A stretch of 64,000 bases of DNA from Psychromarinibacter sp048262455 (GTDB taxonomy: Bacteria > Pseudomonadota > Alphaproteobacteria > Rhodobacterales > Rhodobacteraceae), in the NCBI GenBank assembly GCA_048262455.1, contig JBLXFD010000017.1, positions 1-64,000 of the forward strand. Direction: 5' to 3'. Positions 23,776 through 32,213 of this stretch are shown one piece after another. The notes beneath the pieces were generated by a model. The model did no database searches. It worked only from the letters and a program-made list of their open reading frames with translations, and was not told where the DNA came from. Positions within the stretch are counted from its first letter, which is position 1. Every line of letters begins with the position of its first letter. The position numbers were made by a program, and so were the translations under genes.

Positions 23776-23800
23776 GCCTGCATTATTGTGAAAATCAGGC
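23776..23800. promoter_or_regulatory. Candidate PutR operator in the putR-putA gap
   Basis: GCCTGCATT (23776-23784) and AATCAGGC (23793-23800) form a 25-bp quasi-palindrome with an AT-rich centre (ATTGTGAAA), the usual shape of Lrp/AsnC sites. It lies 25 bp from the putR start and 50 bp from the putA start, so it can serve both. Confidence 0.55.
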
Positions 23801-23849
23801 GGAACGGCAAGCCGTGCTTCGGATATGCAGGGCGCGAAGGAGACACATC

Positions 23850-26800
23850 ATGCCCGACACCTCCGCCCCCGCAGACCTCGCCACCCTCCGCGCCCGCGTC
23901 GACGCCGCGACCTACGCGGACGAGCAGCAGACGCTCGACAGCCTGATCCGCCTCGCCGCGCTGGACAGGGACGACCGCGCCCGCATCGCCGACCGCGCGG
24001 CGGAACTGGTGCGGGAGATCCGCGCCTCGGCCAAGCCGGGGCTGATGGAGGTTTTCCTGGCAGAGTACGGCCTGTCCACCGACGAGGGCATCGCGCTGAT
24101 GTGCCTGGCCGAGGCGCTGCTGCGGGTGCCGGATGCAGAGACCATCGACGCGCTGATCGAGGACAAGATCGCCCCGTCGGACTGGGGCCGGCACCTCGGG
24201 CGTTCGTCCTCCTCGCTGGTCAACGCCTCGACCTGGGCGCTGATGCTGACCGGCCGGGTGCTGGACGACCGCCAGCCGGGCGTCGCCGGCGCCCTGCGCG
24301 GCGCGGTGAAGCGGCTGGGCGAGCCGGTGATCCGCACCGCCACCGGCCGCGCCATGCGCGAGATGGGGCGGCAGTTCGTGCTGGGCGAGACCATCGACGG
24401 CGCCATGCGCCGCGCCCGCGGGATGGAGGAGGACGGCTACAGCTATTCCTACGACATGCTGGGCGAGGCCGCGCGCACCGAGGCGGACGCCAAGCGCTAC
24501 TTCGACGCCTACGCCCGCGCCATCGAGGCCATCGGCCGCGCGGCCACCCATGGCGACGTGGCGGCCAACCCCGGCATCTCGGTCAAGCTTTCGGCGCTGC
24601 ACCCGCGCTACGAGGAGGCCCAGCGCGAGCGGGTGATGACCGACCTCGTGCCGCGCCTCGGCGCGCTGGCGCGGCAGGCCGCCGCCGCCGGGATGGGGCT
24701 GAACATCGACGCCGAAGAGGCCGACCGCCTGTCCCTGTCGCTCGACGTGATCGAGGCGGTGGTGCGTGACGAGGCGCTGGCCGGATGGGACGGCTTCGGC
24801 GTGGTGGTGCAGGCCTTCGGCCAGCGCGCGGCGCCGGTGCTCGACTGGCTGCACGCGCTCGCCGAACAGCTGGACCGCCGGTTCATGGTGCGGCTGGTCA
24901 AGGGCGCCTACTGGGACACCGAGATCAAGCACGCGCAGGTCGAGGGGATGGATGGCTTCCCCGTCTTCACCCGCAAGCCGGCAACCGACGTCTCCTACAT
25001 CGCCTGCGCCCGCAAGCTGCTGGGGATGCGCGGCCGGATCTACCCGCAGTTCGCCACCCACAACGCCCATACAGCCGCCGCGATCATCGACATGGCGGGC
25101 GGGCGCGAGGACTGGGAATTCCAGCGCCTTCACGGGATGGGCGAACGGCTGCACGCGATCCTGATGAAGGCACCGGGCGCCCGCTGCCGGATCTACGCGC
25201 CGGTGGGGGCGCACCGCGACCTGCTGGCCTACCTCGTGCGGCGGCTGCTGGAGAACGGGGCGAACTCGTCTTTCGTGCACCAGATCGTCGACACCGAGGT
25301 GCCGCCCGAAACCGTGGCCGCCGATCCCTTCGACGCGCTGGAGGACGCGCCGGTGCGGGTGCGGCGGGGGACCGGGCTGTTCCTGCCCGAGCGCGCCAAT
25401 TCCCGCGGCTGGGACCTGTCGCACCGCCCGACGCTGGAAGCGCTGGACGCGGCGCGGGAGGGCTTTCGCCAGACCCGCTTTGCCGCCGCGCCGCTGATCG
25501 ACGGGCCCGGCGAAGAGGGCAAGGCCGAGCCCCGCCACAACCCCGCCGATCCCGCGGACATCGTTGGCGAGGTGCGCGACGCCACCCCAGCCGAGGTAGA
25601 GGCCGCGCTGGCCGCCGCCGCGCCATGGGACGCGCCTGTGGCAGAGCGCGCCGCCGTGCTGCGCCGCGCCGCGGACCTGTACGAGCGCGACCACGCCCGG
25701 CTGTTCGCCCTGCTGGCACGCGAGGCGGGCAAGTCGATGCCCGACGTGGTGGGAGAGCTGCGCGAGGCGGTGGACTTCCTGCGCTACTACGCCGCCCGCG
25801 CCGAGGCAGAGGACCGGCCGGCGCTGGGGGTCTTCACCTGCATCTCGCCGTGGAACTTCCCGCTGGCGATCTTCACCGGCCAGATCGCCGGGGCGCTGGC
25901 GGTGGGCAACGCGGTGCTGGCCAAGCCCGCCGAGGCGACGCCGCTGATCGGCCACGCGGCGGTGACGCTGCTGCACGAGGCCGGAGTGCCGCGCAGCGCG
26001 CTGCAGTTCCTGCCCGGCCACGGCGGCGAGGTGGGCGCGACGTTGACCTCGGATGCGCGGGTCCACGGCGTGGCCTTCACCGGCTCCACCGCCACCGCGC
26101 AGGCGATCCGCCGCACCATGGCGGACAACCTCGCCCCCGGCGCGCCGCTGATTGCGGAGACCGGCGGCATCAACGCGATGATCGTCGACAGCACCGCGCT
26201 GCCCGAACAGGCGGTGCGCGACGTGATCCAGTCGGCGTTCCAGTCCGCCGGGCAGCGCTGTTCGGCCCTGCGCTGCCTCTACGTGCAGGAGGAGATCGCG
26301 GAGGACTTCAAGCGGATGCTGTTCGGCGCGATGGATTCGCTGAAGCTGGGCGATCCCTGGCAGCGGTCCACCGACGTGGGCCCGGTGATCGACGCCCGCG
26401 CGCAGCAGGGCATCACCGCCCATGTCGAGGCCGCCCGCCGCGACGGCCGGCTGCTGCACGAGGTGCCGGCGCCGCAACAGGGCACCTTCGTCGCCCCCGC
26501 CGTCATCGCCGTGCCCGGCATCGCGGCGATCGAGCGCGAAGTCTTCGGCCCGGTGCTGCACCTGGCCACCTTCCGCTCGGGGCGGCTGGACGCGGTGCTG
26601 CGCGAGATCAACGAGACCGGCTATGGCCTGACCTTCGGGCTGCACACCCGGATCGACGACCGGGTGCAATACGTGACAGAGCGGCTGTCAGTGGGCAACG
26701 CCTACGTCAACCGCAACCAGATCGGCGCCATCGTCGGCAGCCAGCCCTTCGGGGGCGAGGGGCTGTCGGGCACCGGGCCCAAGGCCGGCGGGCCGGAGTA

Positions 26801-27305
26801 CCTGACCCGCTTCGCCGCGTCCGAGATCGTGCGCTTCGACGGCGAGGCCGGCGCGGCGCGCGACCCCGCCGAGGTGCAGCGCGCGCTGGACGCCGCCCCC
26901 CTGCCCCCGCGCCACGACGTCACCGGCCTGCCCGGCCCCACCGGCGAGTCGAACCGGCTGACCCGGGTCGCCCGCCCGCCGCTGCTGTGCCTTGGCCCGG
27001 GGTCCGAGGCGGCGGGACGGCAGGCGCAGGCGGCGCGGCTGCTGGGCGGGCTGGCGCTGGAGGCGGACGGGCTGCCGCCCGAGGCGCTGGGGCGGCTTTC
27101 GGGCTTTTCCGGGGCCGTCTGGTGGGGCGACGCGCAGGCCGCGCGCGACCACGCCCGGGCGCTTGCCGGGCGCGACGGGCCGATCCTGCCGCTGCTGACG
27201 GGCGCGCTGATCGCCGCCGACGTGCTGCTGGAACGGCACCTCTGCGTCGACACCACCGCCTCGGGGGGCAACGCGGAACTGCTGGCGGAGGCGGGCGGCG
27301 CTTGA
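23850..27305 (+). CDS. putA: Bifunctional proline dehydrogenase / L-glutamate gamma-semialdehyde dehydrogenase
   Basis: The product is 1151 aa. It oxidises proline to glutamate in two steps with substrate channelling, at the inner face of the membrane. An arm region (1-120) is followed by the FAD-linked PRODH barrel (about 170-470; GYSYSYDMLGEAART, NPGISVKLSALHPRYE, RLVKGAYWDTEIK, YPQFATHNAHT). The NAD-linked ALDH domain (about 560-1000) has EAGKSMPDVVGELREAVDF, CISPWNFPLAIFTGQ and catalytic Cys804 in SAGQRCSALR. A C-terminal ALDH-like domain (about 1030-1151) follows. It lacks the N-terminal ribbon-helix-helix of E. coli PutA, consistent with separate control by PutR. AAGGAG precedes the ATG. 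Confidence 0.97.
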   Translation: MPDTSAPADLATLRARVDAATYADEQQTLDSLIRLAALDRDDRARIADRAAELVREIRASAKPGLMEVFLAEYGLSTDEGIALMCLAEALLRVPDAETIDALIEDKIAPSDWGRHLGRSSSSLVNASTWALMLTGRVLDDRQPGVAGALRGAVKRLGEPVIRTATGRAMREMGRQFVLGETIDGAMRRARGMEEDGYSYSYDMLGEAARTEADAKRYFDAYARAIEAIGRAATHGDVAANPGISVKLSALHPRYEEAQRERVMTDLVPRLGALARQAAAAGMGLNIDAEEADRLSLSLDVIEAVVRDEALAGWDGFGVVVQAFGQRAAPVLDWLHALAEQLDRRFMVRLVKGAYWDTEIKHAQVEGMDGFPVFTRKPATDVSYIACARKLLGMRGRIYPQFATHNAHTAAAIIDMAGGREDWEFQRLHGMGERLHAILMKAPGARCRIYAPVGAHRDLLAYLVRRLLENGANSSFVHQIVDTEVPPETVAADPFDALEDAPVRVRRGTGLFLPERANSRGWDLSHRPTLEALDAAREGFRQTRFAAAPLIDGPGEEGKAEPRHNPADPADIVGEVRDATPAEVEAALAAAAPWDAPVAERAAVLRRAADLYERDHARLFALLAREAGKSMPDVVGELREAVDFLRYYAARAEAEDRPALGVFTCISPWNFPLAIFTGQIAGALAVGNAVLAKPAEATPLIGHAAVTLLHEAGVPRSALQFLPGHGGEVGATLTSDARVHGVAFTGSTATAQAIRRTMADNLAPGAPLIAETGGINAMIVDSTALPEQAVRDVIQSAFQSAGQRCSALRCLYVQEEIAEDFKRMLFGAMDSLKLGDPWQRSTDVGPVIDARAQQGITAHVEAARRDGRLLHEVPAPQQGTFVAPAVIAVPGIAAIEREVFGPVLHLATFRSGRLDAVLREINETGYGLTFGLHTRIDDRVQYVTERLSVGNAYVNRNQIGAIVGSQPFGGEGLSGTGPKAGGPEYLTRFAASEIVRFDGEAGAARDPAEVQRALDAAPLPPRHDVTGLPGPTGESNRLTRVARPPLLCLGPGSEAAGRQAQAARLLGGLALEADGLPPEALGRLSGFSGAVWWGDAQAARDHARALAGRDGPILPLLTGALIAADVLLERHLCVDTTASGGNAELLAEAGGA

Positions 27306-27336
27306 CGCCGCCCGGCGCTTGCCCAAGGGTGACGCC

Positions 27337-28086
27337 ATGTTCCCGATCCGCGACCACAACCCGTCCCAGCAGACCCCCTACGTCACCTATCTTCTGATAG
27401 CGGCGAACGTCGCCATCTTCTTCCTGACGCTGCCGGCGATGAGCAACGACCCCTCCATGCAGCGCCTGCTGATCGACTGGGCGATGATCCCGGCGCGGAT
27501 CAGCGACGGCGGCGGCTACTACACCGTCATCAGCTCGATGTTCCTGCACGCCGGGTTCATGCACATCGGCGGCAACATGCTGTTCCTGTGGATCTTCGGC
27601 GACAACCTCGAAGAGGAGATGGGCCACCTCGGCTTCCTCGGCTTCTACCTTGCCAGCGGCATCGGCGCGGGGCTGGTGCACGTGCTGTCGGCGCCGGGAT
27701 CCATGGTGCCGACAGTGGGCGCCTCGGGGGCGATCGCGGGGGTGATGGGGGGCTACCTGCTGATGTATCCCAAGGCGAAGGTGGACGTGCTGTTCATCTT
27801 CGTGGTGTTCTTCAAGATCATTCCCGTGCCGGCCTGGGCGATGCTGGGCCTGTGGTTCGGCCTGCAGCTGTTCAACGGCGTCGGCGCCGACCCGGATCTT
27901 GGCGGCGTCGCCTACTGGGCGCACGCGGGCGGGTTCATCGCCGGCTTCCTGCTGGTGATCCCGGTCTGGCTGCGTCACGGGGGCTTTGCCTTCTGGAACC
28001 GCACCCACGGGCACCCGGACCACCCGGCGGCCAAGTACAAGCTGGAATCGACGCGCATTCCAAGGGTGCCGAGGAGCCGGAGGTGA
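27337..28086 (+). CDS. Rhomboid-family intramembrane serine protease
   Basis: The product is 249 aa with six core membrane helices. The catalytic serine is Ser130 in TVGASGAIAGVMGGYL and the partner histidine is His196 in YWAHAGGFIAGF. The helix-2 HAGFMHIGGNMLFLWIFGDN motif (about 69-88) is conserved. Rhomboids cleave single-pass membrane proteins within the bilayer; the substrate is unknown. The start ATG 27337 follows AAGGG. Its stop overlaps the next gene by GTGA. Confidence 0.94.
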   Translation: MFPIRDHNPSQQTPYVTYLLIAANVAIFFLTLPAMSNDPSMQRLLIDWAMIPARISDGGGYYTVISSMFLHAGFMHIGGNMLFLWIFGDNLEEEMGHLGFLGFYLASGIGAGLVHVLSAPGSMVPTVGASGAIAGVMGGYLLMYPKAKVDVLFIFVVFFKIIPVPAWAMLGLWFGLQLFNGVGADPDLGGVAYWAHAGGFIAGFLLVIPVWLRHGGFAFWNRTHGHPDHPAAKYKLESTRIPRVPRSRR

Positions 28087-28484
28087 GCGCGCCGCCGCTG
28101 CACGAGACCCCGCGCGCGCCCTTGCGCCTGACCTGTCACTGCGGCGCGGTGGAGCTGCGGGTGCGCCCCGCGATCCCGCTGGCAGAGGCACGGCGCTGCG
28201 ACTGTTCGTTCTGCCGGCGCCGGGCCGCGCCCACCGTCACCGTCCTACCCGGGGACCTGGAGGTGGTGCGCGGCGAGGACCGGCTGACGCTATACCAGTG
28301 GAACACCTGCACGGCGCGGCACTACTTCTGTTCGGTCTGCGGGATCTACACCCATCACCGCCGGCGGTCGAACCCGGACGAGTTCGGCGTCAACCTTGGC
28401 GCCATCGAGGGGGTGAACCCGCGCGAGCTTGAGCCGATCCGCTGGTCGGACGGGGTCAACCATCCATCCGACCGAACGTCATGA
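28083..28484 (+). CDS. GFA-family (CENP-V/glutathione-dependent formaldehyde-activating-like) zinc protein
   Basis: The product is 133 aa from a GTG start overlapping the rhomboid stop. Zinc-binding cysteines appear as TCHCGAVEL (18, 20), RCDCSFCRR and YFCSVCGIYTHH, which is the two-zinc Mss4-like fold of the GFA family. Some members catalyse addition of glutathione to formaldehyde, but many have no known role. The last 29 bp overlap the 3' end of the convergent pilin-like gene. Confidence 0.85.
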   Translation: MSAPPLHETPRAPLRLTCHCGAVELRVRPAIPLAEARRCDCSFCRRRAAPTVTVLPGDLEVVRGEDRLTLYQWNTCTARHYFCSVCGIYTHHRRRSNPDEFGVNLGAIEGVNPRELEPIRWSDGVNHPSDRTS

Positions 28485-28653
28485 TCCCCTGCTGATCGTA
28501 CTTGTCGCCGACCCGTTCCACGTGATCGTGGCTCGCGTTGCCGATGATGGTGGTGACCGCGATGGCGATCCCGACCATGCCCGCGCAGACGACCACCCAG
28601 TCGATCGTCACGGCGCCGTCCTCGTCGCGGGCAAACTTCAGGAATTGAAACAT
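28456..28653 (-). CDS. Flp-like short pilin-type protein, copy 3 (diverged)
   Basis: The product is 65 aa from ATG 28653 (MFQFLKFARDEDGAVTIDWVV). The DEDGAVT-I/V-DWVV core matches the genes at 11948 and 12395, but the helix and tail differ (GMVGIAIAVTTIIGNASHD...). It has the same possible processing site after Gly and Asp at mature position 5. Its 3' end overlaps the GFA gene tail to tail. No clear ribosome-binding site precedes the ATG, and a 17-codon upstream extension is possible. Confidence 0.7.
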   Translation of the reverse strand: MFQFLKFARDEDGAVTIDWVVVCAGMVGIAIAVTTIIGNASHDHVERVGDKYDQQGIMTFGRMDG

Positions 28654-28746
28654 GGCATACTCTGCAAGTGGCGCCCCGCCCTGAGTGAATGATTGATCGT
28701 TCACTATGGCTGGAATGCGGCCAAGTCATGCCATTAAGGGGATAAG

Positions 28747-29535
28747 TTAACTATTCCGAATGGTTCCGGCGAAGCTGTCGAAGATCCGTTCCGCCGCGCA
28801 GATGATCGCGCCGTCCTCCAGCAGGTCGCCGCCGGGCGACAGCGGCTCGACGAAGCCGCCGGCCTCGCGGACGATCACCACGCCCGCCGCCACGTCCCAC
28901 GAATGGATGCCCCGCTCCCAGTAGCCGTCGAAGCGGCCGGCGGCGACATAGGCCATGTCCAGCGCCGCCGCGCCCCAGCGCCGCACGCCGGAACAGGCGG
29001 GCAGCAGGCGGCCCAGGTCGCGGATCGTCTCGGGCAGGTCGCCGCGGCCGCCGAAGGGCAGGCCGGTGGCGAACAGCGCCTCGATCATCCGGGTGCGCCC
29101 CGAGACCCGCAGGCGGCTTTCGTTCATCCAGGCGCCGGCGCCCTTCTCGGCCCAGAACATCTCGTCCTTGGCGGCGTCGAAGATGACGCCCGCCACGATC
29201 TCGCCCTTGTGCTCCAGCGCGATGGATACGCACCAGTGCGGCAGGCCGTGCAGGAAGTTGGTGGTGCCGTCCAGCGGATCGACGATCCAGCGGCGGGTGG
29301 GGTCGATGCCCTCGACCGCCGCGCTTTCCTCGCCGACCCAGCCGTAGTTGGGACGCGCCCCCATCAGGTCCTCGCGGATGATCTTCTCGGCGGCGATGTC
29401 GGCGCGGCTGACGAAGTCGCCGGCGCCCTTCATCGAGACCTGCAGATTCTCCACCTCGCGGAAGTCCTTCACCAGGCTCCGCCCCGCCTTGCGCGCGGCC
29501 TTGATCATCAGGTTGAGGTTGGCGCTGCCCTGCAT
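28747..29535 (-). CDS. suhB: Inositol-1-monophosphatase family protein (SuhB-like)
   Basis: The product is 262 aa. Metal and phosphate motifs are WVGEESAA (near 66), WIVDPLDGTTNFLHGLPHW (near 83-101) and GIHSWDVAAGVVIVREAGG (near 210). The family hydrolyses inositol monophosphate or related sugar phosphates, and SuhB also binds transcription complexes in enterobacteria. GGGAG precedes ATG 29535. The gene is flanked by the pilin-like gene downstream and a CDF transporter gene upstream, with short gaps. Confidence 0.9.
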   Translation of the reverse strand: MQGSANLNLMIKAARKAGRSLVKDFREVENLQVSMKGAGDFVSRADIAAEKIIREDLMGARPNYGWVGEESAAVEGIDPTRRWIVDPLDGTTNFLHGLPHWCVSIALEHKGEIVAGVIFDAAKDEMFWAEKGAGAWMNESRLRVSGRTRMIEALFATGLPFGGRGDLPETIRDLGRLLPACSGVRRWGAAALDMAYVAAGRFDGYWERGIHSWDVAAGVVIVREAGGFVEPLSPGGDLLEDGAIICAAERIFDSFAGTIRNS

Positions 29536-29614
29536 GTGTCCGGCTCCCTGTGAGACAGCGTGCGTCCTAGGCCAGAGGCCGGGGAATGTGAAGGGCCAGC
29601 GGCCGGGGCGCGGC

Positions 29615-30568
29615 TCAGTCCCCGGCCTTGCCCTCCTCCGCCGGCGGCACCCGGCCCTCGAGGATGTCCTCGGGCGCCGGGCCTGTGACAGAGACGATGC
29701 GCCAGAACCTGTCGCCCAGCGCGGCGCGGGCGGCGGCCTCGGAGGGTCGGGTGCGTTCGGCGCTGCCGATCTCGACGTGCAGGTAGCGCCCGGTCTCGCG
29801 CACCCGCACCTCGCGGCCCTTGCCAAAGCTCTGCTCGATCCGCTCCACGTCCGGGTGCAACTTGCCCGGATCCTCCAACTTGCGCGGCGCCCCGTCCAGC
29901 AGCTCGGCCACCGCGCCGCGCATGCTGCGCAGCCCGTCGCGCAGGATGTCCAGCCCAATCAGCCCCGCCGCCGCGGCGTCCGCCCACCACCAGCCCATGG
30001 CGATGCCGACGATCCCGGCCATGCCGGCCAGCCCGGTCTTCCAGTCCGCCGCGTTCATCTCGGCGTCGGTGTACAGCACCTGGTCGGCGATCTGCGGCGC
30101 CAGCTTGCGCTTCTTGTAGCCAAGGATCACCGGCGGGATCACCGAGTAGACCAGCGCCGCGATCATCGCCCAGCCCAGCCAGACCTGCTGGCCCAAAAGG
30201 GAAAAGGTGCCGATGGTCGGATGCTCCCGCCGGATCAGCACCACCGAGGCGTCGTAAACAAGGTAGGCGCCCATCGCCGTCAGGGCCACCGCCGCCACCA
30301 GAAAGCACATCGAGCCGGTGCGGTAATGCCCGAAGGGGTACATCCGCGACGGCCCGCGCCGTTCCACGTGCAGCGCCAGCAGGAACAGCGCCGGCGGCGC
30401 CAGCGACAGCAGGTCTTCCACCCATGCCGCCTGCATCGCCTCGGACGAGCCCATCACCAGCCCCATCACCGCGACGATCGAGACCAGCCAGCCCAGCGTC
30501 CACCATTCCAGCCGCCGCGCCCGCTCCAGAGCGGCATCGGCCGCTTCCGACAGGCCGGGGCGGATCAT
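29615..30568 (-). CDS. CDF-type cation transporter with atypical metal-site residues
   Basis: The product is 317 aa. About six membrane helices (about 25-215) are followed by a cytoplasmic domain with the ferredoxin-like fold (KLHPDVERIEQSFGKGREVRVRE) found in cation diffusion facilitators. HVERRGPSRMYPFGHYRTGSM is a typical CDF helix-2/3 connector. By eye, helix 2 (AWVEDLLSLAPPALF) and helix 5 (DAEMNAADWKTGLAG) lack the usual D/H-x3-D ligand pairs, so the substrate may not be zinc. The ATG overlaps the upstream lipoprotein stop (ATGA). Confidence 0.82.
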   Translation of the reverse strand: MIRPGLSEAADAALERARRLEWWTLGWLVSIVAVMGLVMGSSEAMQAAWVEDLLSLAPPALFLLALHVERRGPSRMYPFGHYRTGSMCFLVAAVALTAMGAYLVYDASVVLIRREHPTIGTFSLLGQQVWLGWAMIAALVYSVIPPVILGYKKRKLAPQIADQVLYTDAEMNAADWKTGLAGMAGIVGIAMGWWWADAAAAGLIGLDILRDGLRSMRGAVAELLDGAPRKLEDPGKLHPDVERIEQSFGKGREVRVRETGRYLHVEIGSAERTRPSEAAARAALGDRFWRIVSVTGPAPEDILEGRVPPAEEGKAGD

Positions 30569-30993
30569 GACCCCGCCCCCGATGCGTCGATGGCGCGGTT
30601 CAGCTCACCGAGAAACCGGTTCTCGCCCTGCCGGATCAGCAGCACGCGGTCTTCCTCACTGCCGTCCGGCCGGTGCAGCCTTCCCACCGCGTTGCTCAGC
30701 CCGGCCTTGGCCGCCAGCGGCGTGTCGGCGGGGATATCTCCGGCCAGCAGGTGCACCTCGCCCTCCTCCAGCAGCGCCAGCAGCAGGTGCGCGGGGCCGG
30801 TGCGCGGCGCGGGGCGGGCGCCGAGCCGCTGCGCCAGCGCGTCGATCACCCGGCGGTCGGGGTCCGACAACTCGTCGGCCAGCACACCGACCACCAGTTC
30901 GCGCCCGCTCACGCGCTCTGTCGTGCGCTCGGGGTCCTTCGGCAGCACGCAGGCGGAAAGCGCCAGCACCGCGGACAGCAAAAGGTATCGCAT
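30565..30993 (-). CDS. Small lipoprotein resembling a minimal solute-binding domain
   Basis: The product is 142 aa. The signal peptide MRYLLLSAVLALSAC has a lipobox (LSAC, Cys15). The mature part has short stretches reminiscent of family-3 periplasmic binding proteins (RELVVGVLADELSDPDR, HLLAGDIPADTPLAAKAGLS, LIRQGENRFLGELNRAID) but is half the usual length. It is co-transcribed and translationally coupled with the CDF transporter, suggesting a periplasmic or outer-leaflet partner. The function is inferred. Confidence 0.75.
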   Translation of the reverse strand: MRYLLLSAVLALSACVLPKDPERTTERVSGRELVVGVLADELSDPDRRVIDALAQRLGARPAPRTGPAHLLLALLEEGEVHLLAGDIPADTPLAAKAGLSNAVGRLHRPDGSEEDRVLLIRQGENRFLGELNRAIDASGAGS

Positions 30994-31083
30994 CTCGGGT
31001 GGTCCTCGTTTCCAGAATGAAACCTCCGGAGAATGACGTTGTTCCGCCCTTGCGCCCGCGTCCTCATCGGCTACCACGAAGAC

Positions 31084-31707
31084 ATGACGCCGGAAGAGAT
31101 CACCCGCCACTTCATCCGCCCCGACGGCACCTACCTGTTCGCCCGCTGGGGCCGCCCCATCGCGCCCGTGGTCTTCGGGGTCGAGGAGCCGACGCTGAAG
31201 GTGGTCAAGGGCGCCTGCGAAGCGCTGGTGGCGCTGGCGGGGCACAAGATGGCCGAGACCGACCCGGAACTGGGCGCCAACCTGATGGTCTTCTTCTTCC
31301 GCGACTGGCAGGAACTGCCGGCGGTGCCGGGGCTCGACCGGCTGATCCCCGGCCTGTCGCCGCTGGTGGCGCGGCTCGAGGGGGCCGGCGCCTGCCAGTA
31401 CCGCGCCTTCCGGTTCGAGCGGACGGGCGCGATCAAGGCCGCCTTCAGCTTTCTCAAGATGGAAGGCCCGCTGGCCGACGTGCCGGCAGAGACACTGGCG
31501 CTGGGGGACATGGCGCAGTGCATGCTGCTGTGGTCCGACACGGCCTTTGCCGAAAAATCGCCGCTGGCGGTGGCGGGCAAGACCACGATCCTGCGCCCCG
31601 ACATCGCCGAACTGGTGCGCGCCGGCTACGACCCGGTGCTGCCCGCGGCGACGGACGATCCCAGCCACGCCCTGCGGCTGCACGCGCGGATGGTGACGCA
31701 GGGATGA
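31084..31707 (+). CDS. Conserved hypothetical protein upstream of tol-pal
   Basis: The product is 207 aa from ATG 31084 (MTPEEITRHFIRPDGTYLFARWG). An upstream ATG at 31033 adds 17 residues, but its Shine-Dalgarno-like GGAGA is too close. It is soluble in appearance, with PIAPVVFGVEEPTLKVVKGA, ETDPELGANLMVFFFRDWQEL and QCMLLWSDTAFAEKSPLAV. I recognise no catalytic motif and cannot name a family. The stop overlaps ybgC by ATGA, so it is transcribed with the start of the tol cluster. Confidence 0.78.
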   Translation: MTPEEITRHFIRPDGTYLFARWGRPIAPVVFGVEEPTLKVVKGACEALVALAGHKMAETDPELGANLMVFFFRDWQELPAVPGLDRLIPGLSPLVARLEGAGACQYRAFRFERTGAIKAAFSFLKMEGPLADVPAETLALGDMAQCMLLWSDTAFAEKSPLAVAGKTTILRPDIAELVRAGYDPVLPAATDDPSHALRLHARMVTQG

Positions 31708-32090
31708 GCCACCTGTTCGACGTGCGGGTCTACTACGAAGACACCGACATGGGCGGCATCGTCTACCACGCCAATTTCCTGAAATTCATCGAACGCGCCC
31801 GCAGCGACTGGGTGCGCGGGCTGGGGATCGACCAGAACGCGATGCGCGCGGCCGGCACGGTCTTCGTGGTGCGCCACATCGCCGCCGACTACCTGCGCCC
31901 CGCCCGCTTCGACGACGCGCTGGTGGTCGAGACGGCGCCGGAATCCGCCTCGGGCGCCCGCTTCGTGCTGCGCCAGCAGGTGCGGCGGGGGGAGATGCTG
32001 CTGTTCTCGGCGCAGGTGACCCTCGTCGCGGTGGGGGCGGATGGCCGCCCGGCCCGGATGCCAGCGGATATTCGCCGAGCATTCGGCTGA
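31704..32090 (+). CDS. ybgC: Tol-Pal-associated acyl-CoA thioesterase YbgC
   Basis: The product is 128 aa, a hot-dog-fold thioesterase. The N-terminal motif YYEDTDMGGIVYHANFLKF carries the catalytic aspartate at about 17, and RARSDWVRGLGI follows. YbgC hydrolyses acyl-CoAs and is linked to phospholipid homeostasis with the Tol-Pal system. It heads the classic ybgC-tolQ-tolR-tolA-tolB-pal-cpoB order. A 123-bp gap to tolQ contains an AT-rich stretch that may hold a tolQ promoter. Confidence 0.95.
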   Translation: MSHLFDVRVYYEDTDMGGIVYHANFLKFIERARSDWVRGLGIDQNAMRAAGTVFVVRHIAADYLRPARFDDALVVETAPESASGARFVLRQQVRRGEMLLFSAQVTLVAVGADGRPARMPADIRRAFG

Positions 32091-32213
32091 ACACGGCGGC
32101 GGGTGTCCTTCCCCACGCTTTTCTTGGCAATGGGCCTGCAATTCCGATAAAAGAGCGGCTAACGAGAGCCCCGAGCTTTTTCAAAGCAACGGCCCGAACC
32201 GAGAGCAGGACCT

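Noticed and set aside
23769..26669. A 966-codon open frame on the minus strand opposite putA
   Set aside because: It is rich in His, Gly and Arg with no domain pattern, and mirrors third-position GC in putA. PutA is unambiguous on the plus strand.
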